Origin: Haladaptatus cibarius D43
Lineage (GTDB): Archaea; Halobacteriota; Halobacteria; Halobacteriales; Haladaptataceae
Length of the DNA stretch: 64,000 bases
Reading direction: 5' to 3'
Assembly (NCBI RefSeq): GCF_000710615.1
Contig: NZ_JDTH01000002.1
Coordinates: forward strand, 90,082-154,081
Below, in pieces: positions 9,465 to 18,839 of this stretch. The translations under genes and the position numbers were made by a program. The notes under the pieces were generated by a model that was given only the letters and a program-made list of their open reading frames with translations, was not told the origin of the DNA and searched no databases. Position 1 is the stretch's first letter. Every line of letters starts with the position of its first letter.

Positions 9465-11449
9465 ACGAACGAACCGAAACCAAACGCGAGGCGGAACGGG
9501 TGCAAGAACCGGTCGTGGAAGCGCGGAAACTCGCCAAAAAACTCGGCCTCGACCCGTATCCGGTGAAGTACTGGATAATCGACTACGACGAGATGAACGA
9601 ACTCATCGCCTACGACGGGTTCCAAGAGCGGTATCCACACTGGCGATGGGGGATGAAATACGACCGCCAGCAAAAACAAACCCAGTACGCGGGCGGGAAA
9701 GCGTTCGAAATCGTCATCAACGACGACCCGGCCCACGCCTTCTTACAGCAATCGAACAGCCTCGCCGACCAGAAGGCGGTCATCACGCACGTCGAAGCCC
9801 ACTCGGATTTCTTCGCCAACAACCGCTGGTACCGGATGTTCGCCGACGAACTCGATGCGGCGGCCCTTCTCTCCCGCCACGCAGACCGCGTTCGCTCCAT
9901 CATGGCCGACGCGGAAATCGACCGGGAGGCGGTCGAAAAGTGGATAGACAACGTGCTCTGTCTACAGGACAACATCGACCAGCATCAGGCGTTCAAAAAC
10001 CAGCATCGGGTTCGGGAGGACGAGGATGACCACGACACGGACGAAATTTCCGACCAACTCGCGGATATGAACTTGAGCGACGAGGTACGGGACGAGGTGT
10101 TCGACGAGGAGTGGTTGGAAGCACAGCGCGAGAAACAGGCCGGAAAACTCGAAGAACCCGAGAAGGACTTGCTCGCGTTCTTCCGCGACCACGGTCGGGC
10201 CTACGACCCGGAAGAGGGCAAAGCCGTCGAGATGGAAGACTGGCAGAGAGAAGTCCTCGAAATGCTCAGAACCGAATCGTACTACTTCGCGGCACAGAAG
10301 ACGACGAAGGTGATGAACGAGGGATGGGCCGCGTACTGGGAATCCATGATGATGGGCGAGGAATCCTTCGCGGGAACGGACGAGTTCATCGAATACGCAG
10401 ACCACCAAGCGCGCGTTCTCGGGTCGCCGGGACTGAACCCCTACAAACTCGGCAAACAGTTGTGGGAGTACATCGAGAACACCGAAAACCGTCGAGAAGT
10501 CGTGCGGAAACTCATGCGTGTAAAAGGAATTACGTGGCGGAACTTCCACGACGTGGTGGATTTCGACGAAGTGAACGAACTCATCGAACCGCATCCGGCG
10601 CTCGAATCGGTGAACTCCGAGACGCTCTCCGATCTCGAATCCGTGTCGTCCGAGAAAGTCGATTCGGAGGGATTAGAACGAGCGAAGGCGGGCGAAATCG
10701 ACGTCGACCGCCATCCGTGGAAGGTGCTCTCCTACGAAGGCCTCGCGGAGCGTCATTTCTCGCTCAACAAACTCCAAAATCGCGGGTTCTTGGAATCCAT
10801 CGGACAGCAGACGTTGGAACAGTACGCCCGCTATCTGATGGACGACGAACGATACGAGAGCGTCGCGGAGGCGATGGCGGACGTGGACTTCGCCGTCGGG
10901 TGGAATCGGATGTACGAGGTTCGGGCGAGCCACAACGACGTGACGTTCTTGGATGGCTTCCTGACGAAGGAGTTCGTCACCGACAACAACTACTTCACCT
11001 ACGAGTTCAGCCAGACGACGGGCGACTACCGCGTGACCAGTTCGGAGTACGAGGACGTAAAAAAGAAGTTGATGCTCCAGTTCACCAACTTCGGCAAGCC
11101 CACTATCGCGGTGTACGACGGCAACTACGACAACCGCAACGAACTACTGCTGGGCCACCACTACAACGGCGTCATGCTCGACATCGGGCAGGCGACGCGA
11201 ACCTTAGAGCGCATCTACGACCTGTGGGGTCGTCCGGTGAACCTAAAAACCATCGTGAAGGAAATCGACGAACGGGACGCGGAAATCGCCCGACGACGCG
11301 ACCGCGAACCGGAACCGGAAGAGAAAGGAAAGCTCCTGCGTTACGACGGCGATGAGTTCGAGATGCACGACCTCCCGTGGAGCGAAGTCGAAGACATCAC
11401 GGCCACGGAAGTCGATTACGACACGAAACCGGACGAGTGGCTCGCCTGA
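9461..11449 (+). CDS. SpoVR family protein
   Basis: 662 residues, longer than the roughly 500 of bacterial SpoVR/YcgB. Family hallmarks include W-R-W-G-M-K-Y near residue 63, [15 protein letters not shown] near residue 110, E-G-W-A-A-Y-W-E-S near residue 287, and the C-terminal region with L-L-L-G-H-H-Y-N-G. The extra length comes partly from an acidic linker after the H-S-D-F-F block (about 185-245). The biochemical role is unknown; in Bacillus the family is tied to spore cortex formation, which cannot apply here. The ATGA overlap with DUF444 shows translational coupling. Last gene of the PrkA operon. Confidence 0.9.
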   Translation: MNERTETKREAERVQEPVVEARKLAKKLGLDPYPVKYWIIDYDEMNELIAYDGFQERYPHWRWGMKYDRQQKQTQYAGGKAFEIVINDDPAHAFLQQSNSLADQKAVITHVEAHSDFFANNRWYRMFADELDAAALLSRHADRVRSIMADAEIDREAVEKWIDNVLCLQDNIDQHQAFKNQHRVREDEDDHDTDEISDQLADMNLSDEVRDEVFDEEWLEAQREKQAGKLEEPEKDLLAFFRDHGRAYDPEEGKAVEMEDWQREVLEMLRTESYYFAAQKTTKVMNEGWAAYWESMMMGEESFAGTDEFIEYADHQARVLGSPGLNPYKLGKQLWEYIENTENRREVVRKLMRVKGITWRNFHDVVDFDEVNELIEPHPALESVNSETLSDLESVSSEKVDSEGLERAKAGEIDVDRHPWKVLSYEGLAERHFSLNKLQNRGFLESIGQQTLEQYARYLMDDERYESVAEAMADVDFAVGWNRMYEVRASHNDVTFLDGFLTKEFVTDNNYFTYEFSQTTGDYRVTSSEYEDVKKKLMLQFTNFGKPTIAVYDGNYDNRNELLLGHHYNGVMLDIGQATRTLERIYDLWGRPVNLKTIVKEIDERDAEIARRRDREPEPEEKGKLLRYDGDEFEMHDLPWSEVEDITATEVDYDTKPDEWLA

Positions 11450-11455
11450 GGTTTT

Positions 11456-12652
11456 TTAGTTCGATTCGTACAGGCGAATCTCCCCACCGTCCACGACCAC
11501 TTCATATTCGTCGTAGTTAAACGTCGCGTAGACGGAGGTTTCTTCGCGCTCGGCGAGTCGCTGGAGGGCGTCGATGTCCACGACGTCGTAAAGCACGGGT
11601 TGGAGTTTCGTCGGACGCACGTCCGAGACGGTTCCGAGTGCCCGCGCTAGCGTCACGACGACCGAATCTCGGTCGGTGCCGTACACCGTCCAGTAAGCTT
11701 CGTCCGATTTGTCCTTCGAGGGGATTCTCCCCGCCAATCCGTCGCCGTTCGAGATGGTCGGTTCCGTCTCGGAATCGGATTCTCCCTGCCCTGCGATTCG
11801 GCAGTATCGTTCCAGTTCTTCGGTGCCTATTTTCGATACGACGGTTTCGCCGTCGAGTTCGACCACGCCCGTTTCGACCAATTTCGGTAGGTGAACGTGT
11901 CGAAGCGTTATGTGAATTCGCTCCTGCGTGTCCTCGCTCGGCATGGTTTCGGATTCCCGTTTTGCGATTTGGTCAGCGATGGCGGACACGTCCGCAGTGT
12001 CCGCGATTTCGGCGAGGTATCGGCAGACGGAACGCCGACGAGGAGAATCGAGAAGCACCGAAAGCGCCTCCGGTGAGATTTCTGAGCCAGTGTCCGGTGG
12101 GCCGTCGATGACCGTGTCGAACAGCGGGCGGAACATGGCAACCGTCTCCACATCGTGTGCCTCGGGGTGCATGTGAAAATGCGCGGTTACGTCGATTCTG
12201 TGAAGCGACTCGGTCAACGAGTGAACGAACCGAAAGGCGGTCATTCGGTTGACGTGGCGGAGCATCGACGTAATCGAATCGAAACAGAGCACCGACTGCC
12301 CGTCGGCCGCCGACCACTGTTCGAGATAGATATACATCGCGGTTTGAAGCCGTCCGAGACAGTCGGGGCGAGCGAGCGAGACGACGTTCTGGTCGTTTTC
12401 CGTCTGACTCGCCGAACCCTGCGTTCCGACGGCAATGATACCGAACGACGCCGGGTCGTCGCCGAACTGCTCTCGCCAGCCTTCGAGTAGTGTCTCGGGG
12501 GACTGTCTGTAAGAAACGAACAGGGCATTTGTCGCGCTCGGGTTGGCTGTGGACAGTCGAGAAACGCATTCCTCGTCGGCTTGGTTTCCGATAGCGGGGC
12601 TAAAAACGAGAACGTTCCCGGGAGATGGGGTCGAATCGGCGGCAGTTTTCAT
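11456..12652 (-). CDS. DUF7504 regulator with winged helix and HalOD1 domain
   Basis: 398 residues in three parts. Residues 1-185 look like the RecA/KaiC-derived DUF7504 module (N-V-L-V-F-S-P and F-V-S-Y-R-Q-S-P-E-T-L-L) with no intact Walker A. Residues about 190-270 form a DUF7344-type winged helix (L-D-S-P-R-R-R-S-V-C-R-Y-L, then H-V-H-L-P-K-L-V-E-T-G-V-V). Residues about 315-398 match HalOD1 (L-Y-D-V-V-D-I-D-A-L, ending G-E-I-R-L-Y). Such proteins are probably haloarchaeal signal-responsive regulators. It converges on spoVR with a 6-base gap, so it is an independent unit. Confidence 0.75.
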   Translation of the reverse strand: MKTAADSTPSPGNVLVFSPAIGNQADEECVSRLSTANPSATNALFVSYRQSPETLLEGWREQFGDDPASFGIIAVGTQGSASQTENDQNVVSLARPDCLGRLQTAMYIYLEQWSAADGQSVLCFDSITSMLRHVNRMTAFRFVHSLTESLHRIDVTAHFHMHPEAHDVETVAMFRPLFDTVIDGPPDTGSEISPEALSVLLDSPRRRSVCRYLAEIADTADVSAIADQIAKRESETMPSEDTQERIHITLRHVHLPKLVETGVVELDGETVVSKIGTEELERYCRIAGQGESDSETEPTISNGDGLAGRIPSKDKSDEAYWTVYGTDRDSVVVTLARALGTVSDVRPTKLQPVLYDVVDIDALQRLAEREETSVYATFNYDEYEVVVDGGEIRLYESN

Positions 12653-12880
12653 AGCATTGGTACTGATGGTTTGTTTCGTTCATACTGACGAGTAGCCATC
12701 GTCAGACAATATCAAATAGAAGCGTTCCAGAATAATAAAGATATTCACTAGATAAACTGAACTGTCGAAATAGGTACGTCGCCTTTCGGGCGTCTTTATC
12801 CAGTTTTCAACGCTCTTAGTCATTAGGAATTGCTAGCACAGTAATGATATTTTTGAGAATACGCTACTGATAGAACGATC
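12653..12880. other. AT-rich intergenic region
   Basis: About 230 bases between two minus-strand genes. AT-rich stretches lie at 12705-12750 and 12840-12880. It probably holds the promoter of the DUF7504 regulator and the end of the AbrB transcript. No gene, repeat or strong hairpin was seen. Confidence 0.4.
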
Positions 12881-13051
12881 CTACTTTGTAGATTTAATGA
12901 GTATTTCGCCGTCACGTTCAACGAACATGACTCTATCTCCCTCTTCGAGCTCGACGCCCTGTTCGTCGAACGCTTCTCGCACGTCTTTGATGAGACTGAT
13001 TCGCCATCGTTGGGCGATTTTCGTCGTCCCCAAGATTTCTTCGTCGGTCAT
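12881..13051 (-). CDS. AbrB/SpoVT-type swapped-hairpin DNA-binding protein
   Basis: 56 residues. The translation shows I-L-G-T-T-K-I-A-Q-R-W-R-I-S-L-I-K-D-V-R-E-A-F, then L-E-E-G-D-R-V-M-F-V-E-R-D-G-E-I-L-I. This is the AbrB looped-hinge pattern: a beta strand, a short helix, then G-D and two beta strands. Such proteins bind DNA as dimers and may be transition regulators or antitoxins; no toxin gene is adjacent. ATG at 13051. The secreted-protein gene ends 40 bases upstream on the same strand, so the two may be co-transcribed. Confidence 0.7.
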   Translation of the reverse strand: MTDEEILGTTKIAQRWRISLIKDVREAFDEQGVELEEGDRVMFVERDGEILIKSTK

Positions 13052-13090
13052 GGGAAAGGCTTCGAAAGTGACGGTGTCATGGATTTGTAG

Positions 13091-13471
13091 CTATATCGCC
13101 GATTGTGATGGCAGTGGCACAATGGAGCTGTTCTCCTCAGGATTTTGCTCGTTTCGGTCGTGGGTCTGTGATTGGTGGCTCGAACCATCGAAGTTCACCG
13201 AGTCGAACACGACGGTATCCTCGTTCCGTCTATCGCTCGGAGAAGCATCCGTAACGAACCGTAGAACCGGTGTTGACCTGTCGTTATTGTCGCGGACGAC
13301 CGCAAAGCGGTCACCCGCGACTGTTTCGTCCGGCTGGGAGTCGAATTCGAAATGGCTCAAATTCGCCTCCGCATACTGCCCTTTTTTGTCCGTCTGCTCC
13401 GCCGCGACAGTGCCGGAGAAAATCACACCCAAAACTGTGACTACCAAAAGCAGTTTTGCACCTCGGTTCAT
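13091..13471 (-). CDS. Secreted protein of unknown function
   Basis: 126 residues. The N-terminus is a clear Sec signal peptide: M-N-R-G-A-K, a hydrophobic core L-L-L-V-V-T-V-L-G-V-I-F-S-G-T and A-x-A-like cleavage near V-A-A. The mature part is hydrophilic, rich in Asp, Asn, Ser and Gln, with no Cys pair, repeat or recognised domain. No lipobox Cys is present, so it is probably released or loosely held. It may be co-transcribed with the AbrB-like gene. I do not recognise the family. Confidence 0.55.
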   Translation of the reverse strand: MNRGAKLLLVVTVLGVIFSGTVAAEQTDKKGQYAEANLSHFEFDSQPDETVAGDRFAVVRDNNDRSTPVLRFVTDASPSDRRNEDTVVFDSVNFDGSSHQSQTHDRNEQNPEENSSIVPLPSQSAI

Positions 13472-13607
13472 CGCTATTCGAACCGCAACGAGGAGTGGCT
13501 TTAACCGCGGCTATCGTTCGTGCTGTTCAAACGTGGGTAATCGTCGTCACTCGGGTGAAACGGAGAATGAGAGGAAATCTGTTGCTGATTGGTATTGAAA
13601 TCGTAGA

Positions 13608-13735
13608 AATGCTCGGTAGGGGATTTGAACTACGCCCAGACGTTCCGGGTCGCTACCGCTTCCCGGGCGTGCGACTGGTCTAGTTCAAATCCCGTACGCT
13701 GCGCTACTTCTTCGTCACGTTGTTCCTCAGAAGAA
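13608..13735 (-). repeat. tRNA-Glu downstream module ending in a duplicated tRNA 3' end
   Basis: On the minus strand, immediately after tRNA-Glu, lies a roughly 126-base unit. Its far end (13608-13630) repeats the 23 bases spanning the tRNA T-arm and acceptor end (13734-13756) exactly. Inside, GGGATTTGAACTA and TAGTTCAAATCCC form a perfect 13-bp inverted repeat, so the unit carries an inverted and a direct copy of the T-arm. Shared blocks and spacing relate it to the module at 58043-58170. It resembles an attachment-site footprint or a small non-autonomous element. No integrase gene is nearby. Confidence 0.7.
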
Positions 13736-13810
<75 letters not shown>

Positions 13811-13944
13811 GTGTTGCGCTTCCTGCGCACTCATTGCTTTCTGCCGTACTAGTTTAAGCCTTGCGTTATCGACCGACAGCGGCAGTGTTTCACGGGGGAG
13901 TCGGTGTCACCCCGGAGGCCGATTTCGATTCCTGTCGCGTTCGC

Positions 13945-15909
13945 TTATTTCCCTTCGAACTCGGGGTCGCGCTTGCTCATGAAGGCCGTGACGCCCTCCA
14001 TCAAATCGTCAGTGCTCATGAGGTGGCCGAAGGCTTGAGCTTCGATTTCGAGGCCTGCGTCGGTGCTCTCCCAGCCCTTGAGCATGGCGCGTTTCGTGTA
14101 CTCCTGTGCGATTGGCGGGCCGCCAGCGAGTTTGCTGGCGAGTTCGAACGCCTTCTCTTCGAACTCGTCGTTCGAGACGACTTCGTTCACGAAGCCGTAG
14201 TCCGCCATCGTCTCGGGGTCGAATCGGTCTGCGGTGAAGATGATCTCCTTCGCGCGACCTTCGCCGACGATGTGCTGGAGGCGCTGGGTGCCTCCCCAGC
14301 CGGGAAGCAGTCCGAGGTCGTGCTCTGGCTGGCCGAGTTCCGAGCGCTCGCTGGCGATTCGGAGGTCGGCACAGGTTGCGAGTTCCATCCCGCCGCCGAG
14401 ACAGTAGCCGTCGATTCCGGCGACCACGGGCATCGGACAGGATTCGAGTTTGCCGAACGTCTCTTGACCTTTGCGCGAGAGGTCGATGGCCTGAATCGGG
14501 TCTGCTCCGCCCGCGGCCATGCTCTGTACGTCCGCTCCGGCGGAGAACGCTTTGTCGCCCTCGCCTGTGAGCAGAATTGCGCGAACCTCGTCGTCCTCGA
14601 CGACTTGGTCGATTGCGACCGACAGTTCACCGAGCAGTTGCGAGCTAATCGTGTTCATCCGGTGTGGGCGGTCGATGACGATGTTGCCCACCATGTCGCC
14701 GGGTTTCTCGATGCGAACGGTTTCGAATTCGACGCTGTCCTCGTCGCTCTGCTCGTAGAATCCAACGTCGGCACGCTCTCGGAGATACTCCGCAGGTTCG
14801 TATCGCTCTGCACCCGTTTCCTCGTGGAGGTCTTCTAAGGTTTCGAGGAGCACGTCCAGCCCTGCGTCGTCGGCCATTCGTGCTGGGCCTTCGGGGAAGC
14901 CAGCGCCGAGCATGACTGCTTCGTCGATTTCGTCCGCGGGCGCGACCTCGTTGCCGACGAGTTTCGCCACTTCGTTGGCCATCACGGCTTGGAGTCGGTG
15001 AACGACCGCCTCGCTTCCGGCGTCGGTCGGCACGTCCACGCCGCCGTTTTCGTAGTCGTAGAAGCCTTTGTCGGTCTTCTTGCCGAGGTTGCCCTCTTCG
15101 ACTTTTCCGGCGAGGAGCGGGCACGGTTCGTAGGCGTCACCGAGAACGTCGTGCATGTATTCTAAGACGTGGTAGCCCACGTCGATGCCGACTTGGTCTG
15201 CGAGTTCGAAGCTTCCCATCGGCAGGCCGATGTCGAACTTCGTCGCGCTGTCCACTTCTTCGATGGTTGCGTCGCCGGATTCGACCATCCACGCCGCCTC
15301 GTTCATCAGGGGGACGAGGACGCGGTTGACGATGAAGCCGGGACTATCTTTGCGCACGCGAACGGGCGTTTTGCCCATCTCCTCGGCTAACTCCTCGGTT
15401 ACGTCGAGGACGCCGTCCTCCGTGTGTGCGCCCGTGATGACTTCGACCAACTGCATCCGGACTGGTGGGTTGAAAAAGTGCATTCCACAGAACTGCTCGG
15501 GGCGGTTCGTCACCTCGGAGAGTTCCGTAATCGAGAGGCTGGAGGTGTTCGTGGCGAAGATGGTGTGGTCGGGCGCGTGTTCTTCCATCTCGGAGTACAC
15601 GTCCTTTTTGATATCCATCTTTTCGGGGACTGCTTCGATGACGAAGTCCGCATCCGAGACGGCCTCGCCGAAATCGACGATTGGCGTAACCCGCTCCAGC
15701 GCGGCGTCGGCCTCGGCCTCGCTGAGTTGGTCTTTCTCGGCGAGTTTGCCGAGGCTCCATTCGATTTGGTCGTAGCCGTTCTGGACGAACTCCTCTTTGA
15801 TGTCGCGCAGGTTCACGTCGTACCCCGCGAGCGCGGCGACTTCCGCGATTCCGTGGCCCATGTTTCCGGCACCGAGAACCGCGATAGTGTTGATTTCTTC
15901 TAGCTCCAT
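13945..15909 (-). CDS. Fused 3-hydroxyacyl-CoA dehydrogenase / enoyl-CoA hydratase
   Basis: 654 residues catalysing the hydration and NAD-dependent oxidation steps of beta-oxidation. The dehydrogenase is N-terminal: Rossmann motif G-A-G-N-M-G-H-G-I near residue 13, N-T-S-S-L near 120 and the catalytic His in G-M-H-F-F-N-P. The hydratase is C-terminal (about 385-654), with oxyanion-hole segment S-A-G-A-D-V-Q and catalytic Glu residues in G-G-G-M-E-L-A and G-Q-P-E-H-D-L-G-L-L-P-G. This order is the reverse of E. coli FadB and is typical of archaeal fusions. Start ATG at 15909. It is divergent from the acyl-CoA dehydrogenase at 16025, with which it forms consecutive pathway steps. Confidence 0.93.
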   Translation of the reverse strand: MELEEINTIAVLGAGNMGHGIAEVAALAGYDVNLRDIKEEFVQNGYDQIEWSLGKLAEKDQLSEAEADAALERVTPIVDFGEAVSDADFVIEAVPEKMDIKKDVYSEMEEHAPDHTIFATNTSSLSITELSEVTNRPEQFCGMHFFNPPVRMQLVEVITGAHTEDGVLDVTEELAEEMGKTPVRVRKDSPGFIVNRVLVPLMNEAAWMVESGDATIEEVDSATKFDIGLPMGSFELADQVGIDVGYHVLEYMHDVLGDAYEPCPLLAGKVEEGNLGKKTDKGFYDYENGGVDVPTDAGSEAVVHRLQAVMANEVAKLVGNEVAPADEIDEAVMLGAGFPEGPARMADDAGLDVLLETLEDLHEETGAERYEPAEYLRERADVGFYEQSDEDSVEFETVRIEKPGDMVGNIVIDRPHRMNTISSQLLGELSVAIDQVVEDDEVRAILLTGEGDKAFSAGADVQSMAAGGADPIQAIDLSRKGQETFGKLESCPMPVVAGIDGYCLGGGMELATCADLRIASERSELGQPEHDLGLLPGWGGTQRLQHIVGEGRAKEIIFTADRFDPETMADYGFVNEVVSNDEFEEKAFELASKLAGGPPIAQEYTKRAMLKGWESTDAGLEIEAQAFGHLMSTDDLMEGVTAFMSKRDPEFEGK

Positions 15910-16024
15910 GCAAATACCCTCTACATGAGGGTGTTTTAACGTTTCTCTCTCCGAACCAATAAACTTTGAATGAGTTTATATCCGGTTACAAAACGATTTA
16001 TCCATGGCCCCGTAACTCGTTGCC
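15910..16024 (+). promoter_or_regulatory. Shared promoter region of the beta-oxidation genes
   Basis: A 115-base divergent intergenic region. GTTTATATCC at about 15974-15983 is a TATA-like box facing the acyl-CoA dehydrogenase, about 42 bases before its ATG. The minus side has AT-rich sequence near 15935-15965 for the fused dehydrogenase. A shared regulator would be a natural way to co-control both genes, but no clear palindrome was seen. Confidence 0.45.
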
Positions 16025-17179
16025 ATGGACTTCGAACTGACAAAAGAACAGCAAGCCATTCGAGACGAAGTGCGCAAGTTCGCGGAAAACGAGGTCGCCC
16101 CGGTTGCCAAGGAGTACGACCAGAAAGAGGAGTATCCGTGGGAAATCATCGACAAAGCCGCCGAGATGGGCCTGACCGGCGCGAACATCCCAATCGAGTA
16201 CGGTGGCGCGGGCTACTCGCCGCTCGAAGTCGCAATCATCGTAGAAGAACTGTTCGCCGTTGACGCAGGTATCGGCCTCTGTATCACGAGCACCGCGTTC
16301 GGTGGCGACGCCATCCGGGAGTTCGGAACCGAAGAACAGAAAAACGAGTACCTCACGCCAGTTGCAGAAGGCGAAGCCGTCATGGGTACCGCCATCAGCG
16401 AACCCGACACCGGTTCCGACGTGTCGTCCGTCTCCACGACCGCCGAAAAAGATGGCGACGAATGGGTCGTAAACGGTAACAAAATGTGGATTACGAACGG
16501 CACCGTCGGCGACTTCTTCGTCGTGATGTGCAAGACCGACCCCGAGGCCGAAGACCGCTACTCCGGTTTCTCCCAAATCATCGTGGAATCCGACCGCGAC
16601 GGCTTCGAGGCCGACAAGATTACGGGCAAACTCGGCATTCGGGCTTCCGACACTGCCGAACTCATCTTCGACGACGTGCGCGTTCCTGAGGAAAATCTCG
16701 TCGGCACGCGCGGCATGGGCTTCCTTCAGCTTATGCAGTTCTTCGACGAAACTCGAACCGCAGTCGCAGCGCAGGGTGTCGGTATCGCCAAGGGTGCCTG
16801 CGAACAGGCGCTTTCCTACGCAGAGGAACGCGAGCAGTTCGGTCGCTCCATCAGCGACTTCCAAGCCATTCAGCACAAACTCGCCGACATGCACACGAAG
16901 ACGGAAGCGGCGCGCAACCTCACGTACAAGTCCGCGTGGAGTGTGGCGAACGAGGACGGCCAACTGACGCAACTCGCGTCGATGGCGAAAGAGTTCTCCT
17001 CGCGCATCGCAGTCGAATGCGCCGACGAAGCAGTGCAGATTCACGGCGGGTCGGGCTACGTCAACGACTTCGACGCGGAGCGGTTCTACCGGGACGCCAA
17101 GATCACCCAGATTTACGAGGGAACGACGGAAATCCAGAAAAACATCATCGCGCGCGAACTCCTCGGCAAAGGGTTCTAA
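16025..17179 (+). CDS. Acyl-CoA dehydrogenase
   Basis: 384 residues, standard family length. FAD flavoprotein catalysing the first step of fatty-acid beta-oxidation. Signature segments: M-G-T-A-I-S-E-P-D-T-G-S-D near residue 120 (FAD/substrate), W-V-V-N-G-N-K-M-W-I-T-N, and the catalytic Glu in Q-I-Y-E-G-T-T-E-I-Q near residue 366. The C-terminal F-G-R-S-I-S-D-F-Q and Q-I-H-G-G-S-G-Y-V blocks complete the family. Chain-length preference is not deducible. It is divergently transcribed from the fused hydratase/dehydrogenase, which performs the next two steps. Electron-transfer flavoprotein genes are not in the window. Confidence 0.93.
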   Translation: MDFELTKEQQAIRDEVRKFAENEVAPVAKEYDQKEEYPWEIIDKAAEMGLTGANIPIEYGGAGYSPLEVAIIVEELFAVDAGIGLCITSTAFGGDAIREFGTEEQKNEYLTPVAEGEAVMGTAISEPDTGSDVSSVSTTAEKDGDEWVVNGNKMWITNGTVGDFFVVMCKTDPEAEDRYSGFSQIIVESDRDGFEADKITGKLGIRASDTAELIFDDVRVPEENLVGTRGMGFLQLMQFFDETRTAVAAQGVGIAKGACEQALSYAEEREQFGRSISDFQAIQHKLADMHTKTEAARNLTYKSAWSVANEDGQLTQLASMAKEFSSRIAVECADEAVQIHGGSGYVNDFDAERFYRDAKITQIYEGTTEIQKNIIARELLGKGF

Positions 17180-17248
17180 CTCGCGCCCAGCGATTGCCTA
17201 AGTGCTTAGGCGTTGCCCTTTTTATGGTATGTGACGACTACGCAGACG

Positions 17249-17602
17249 ATGAGCTCTGACTCGACAGACCTGCCGAGTACAGGCACGAACAGCATTGGGT
17301 CAGACGACCTTGACGCCTTGATGGAATTGCTCGCGGATCATCGCCGTCGATACGCGCTCTACTACCTTCAAAATCAGGAGTCCGAGGTCGAGATAGACGA
17401 ACTCGCCGGTCGAATCGCGGAGTGGGATTCGGATGCGAATGACAGAGAACGCATCCTAACCGAATTACGACACAAACATCTGCCGAAGATGGAAGAAGTC
17501 GGCATTATCGAACGAGACGGCGACGAAGTACGGCGTGAGGACGCAAACGACCCAATCGACCGGTATCTCGACCTCGCTGGCGAGGTCGAAGAACTCCCGT
17601 AA
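17249..17602 (+). CDS. Small winged-helix (DUF7344-type) protein
   Basis: 117 residues. Contains the haloarchaeal helix-turn-helix signature L-L-A-D-H-R-R-R-Y-A-L-Y-Y-L near residue 32, followed by T-E-L-R-H-K-H-L-P-K-M-E-E-V-G-I-I. The same fold occurs in the regulators at 11456 and 38912. It probably binds DNA; its targets are unknown. Start 17249 is preferred over the in-frame 17213 because a TATA-like TTTTTATGG lies about 25-30 bases before 17249, inside the longer reading. It stands alone after the acyl-CoA dehydrogenase. Confidence 0.75.
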   Translation: MSSDSTDLPSTGTNSIGSDDLDALMELLADHRRRYALYYLQNQESEVEIDELAGRIAEWDSDANDRERILTELRHKHLPKMEEVGIIERDGDEVRREDANDPIDRYLDLAGEVEELP

Positions 17603-17830
17603 TTTTTCTATCGCGTGTGGTAGTTGGAGAATATTCTGGAAGTGTCTGAATAAATCGGAAAAATGCCCTAATACACACAAAAATATAAAATATCACCAAA
17701 CAATTATTTTCTATCTGTTTTCTCTGCCGTTTATCCCCTTATTGGTGTCGTTTCTGTAGAACCGCTGCACTAATCTAGACGCTAACATCTATCACAATAT
17801 TAAAGTTAATATAAATTTATATTAGAGTAA
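17603..17830. other. AT-rich intergenic region before the subtilase array
   Basis: About 230 bases, visibly more AT-rich than the neighbouring genes, with many A/T runs. It probably contained the promoter of the now broken first subtilase gene. No gene or clear inverted repeat was recognised. The base shift marks the left edge of an accessory segment that continues to about 22260. Confidence 0.45.
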
Positions 17831-18731
17831 ACATCGGAAAATCCAACGAGACGTTCCTTTTTGAAGGGCGCAGGGGCCGCTCTAGGCGGACTTGCACTGA
17901 CGACACCGACCGTTTCGGCGAGCGCATCCGAAGACCGGTATATCATCGGCCTGCAATCGGCGACGGAAAGCGATTTGGCCGGACTCGACATCGTCCATCG
18001 ACTCGACCAAATCGATATTGCCATCGTCAAAGGTGAGGACGCACAGGTTCGGGGTACGCGCTACTCGAAAGACGTGGACGTCGCGCACACGCTTCCCGAA
18101 GTTGAGTTCGACGCCCGGGGACGATACGGCCGCGGGTAACGATTCCACGAACCTCGACGCCGACGGCGACGTCATCAGCCTCCCGAACGAGGCGGACAAC
18201 GTCATGAGTATCAGCGCGACCGGTTCAATCGGCTACCGCTGGGACGACCCCGGCAACAGCGGCGAGAATCGGAACTATCGTGCCGCACTCCGTCACCTCC
18301 GCGAACCGACGACCGAACCGGCATTCTACACGAACTACGGGGCGGAAGCGGTGGACATCAGCGCGCCCGGCGGAAACGCCGACCAATCGGCTATCGGTAC
18401 GGACGTGAACTGGCAGTACGACCTCGTGCTAAACACCATTTTCTCCGAAGAAAATGGCGAACGAGTTGCCGATTACGGCTGGAAGGCAGGAACCAACATG
18501 GCCGCCCCACAGGTGACCGCAGTGGCTGCACTGGTTAAAAGCGTCAATCCGTCTGCAACGCCGAAAGAAATCAGAGCGCACCTCGAATCGACGGCGCGCG
18601 ACCTCGACAACCCGACCTATCACGGCGAGGGGTACCTCAATACGGTGCGCGCCGTGTGGAAGGAAATCAGAGACGACCATGACGATGACCGCGGACGACA
18701 CCATCGGGGCGGTCACGACCGCGACGACTGA
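17831..18731 (+). pseudogene. Subtilase (halolysin-like) remnant
   Basis: Aligned by eye with the intact copy at 18840, this copy has lost its start codon: its frame begins after a TAA at 17828, with no ATG before the Tat-like R-R-S-F-L-K. The central catalytic region is deleted, joining residues near 95 of the intact gene directly to the A-A-G-N-D block and changing frame at the join near 18130. The catalytic Asp and His segments are therefore gone. The nucleophile motif reads G-T-N-M-A-A-P instead of G-T-S-M-A-A-P. No active protease can be made. The C-terminal tail is rich in Asp, His and Arg. Confidence 0.85.
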
Positions 18732-18839
18732 TCAGTTTACGATCTGTCGCTTTTAGTACAAACTTCAGTAAACGTTCTCCTATTTCAATCAATATGAAGT
18801 ATTAACACTGATATATATGAAGCCATATTCAACAAGTGG

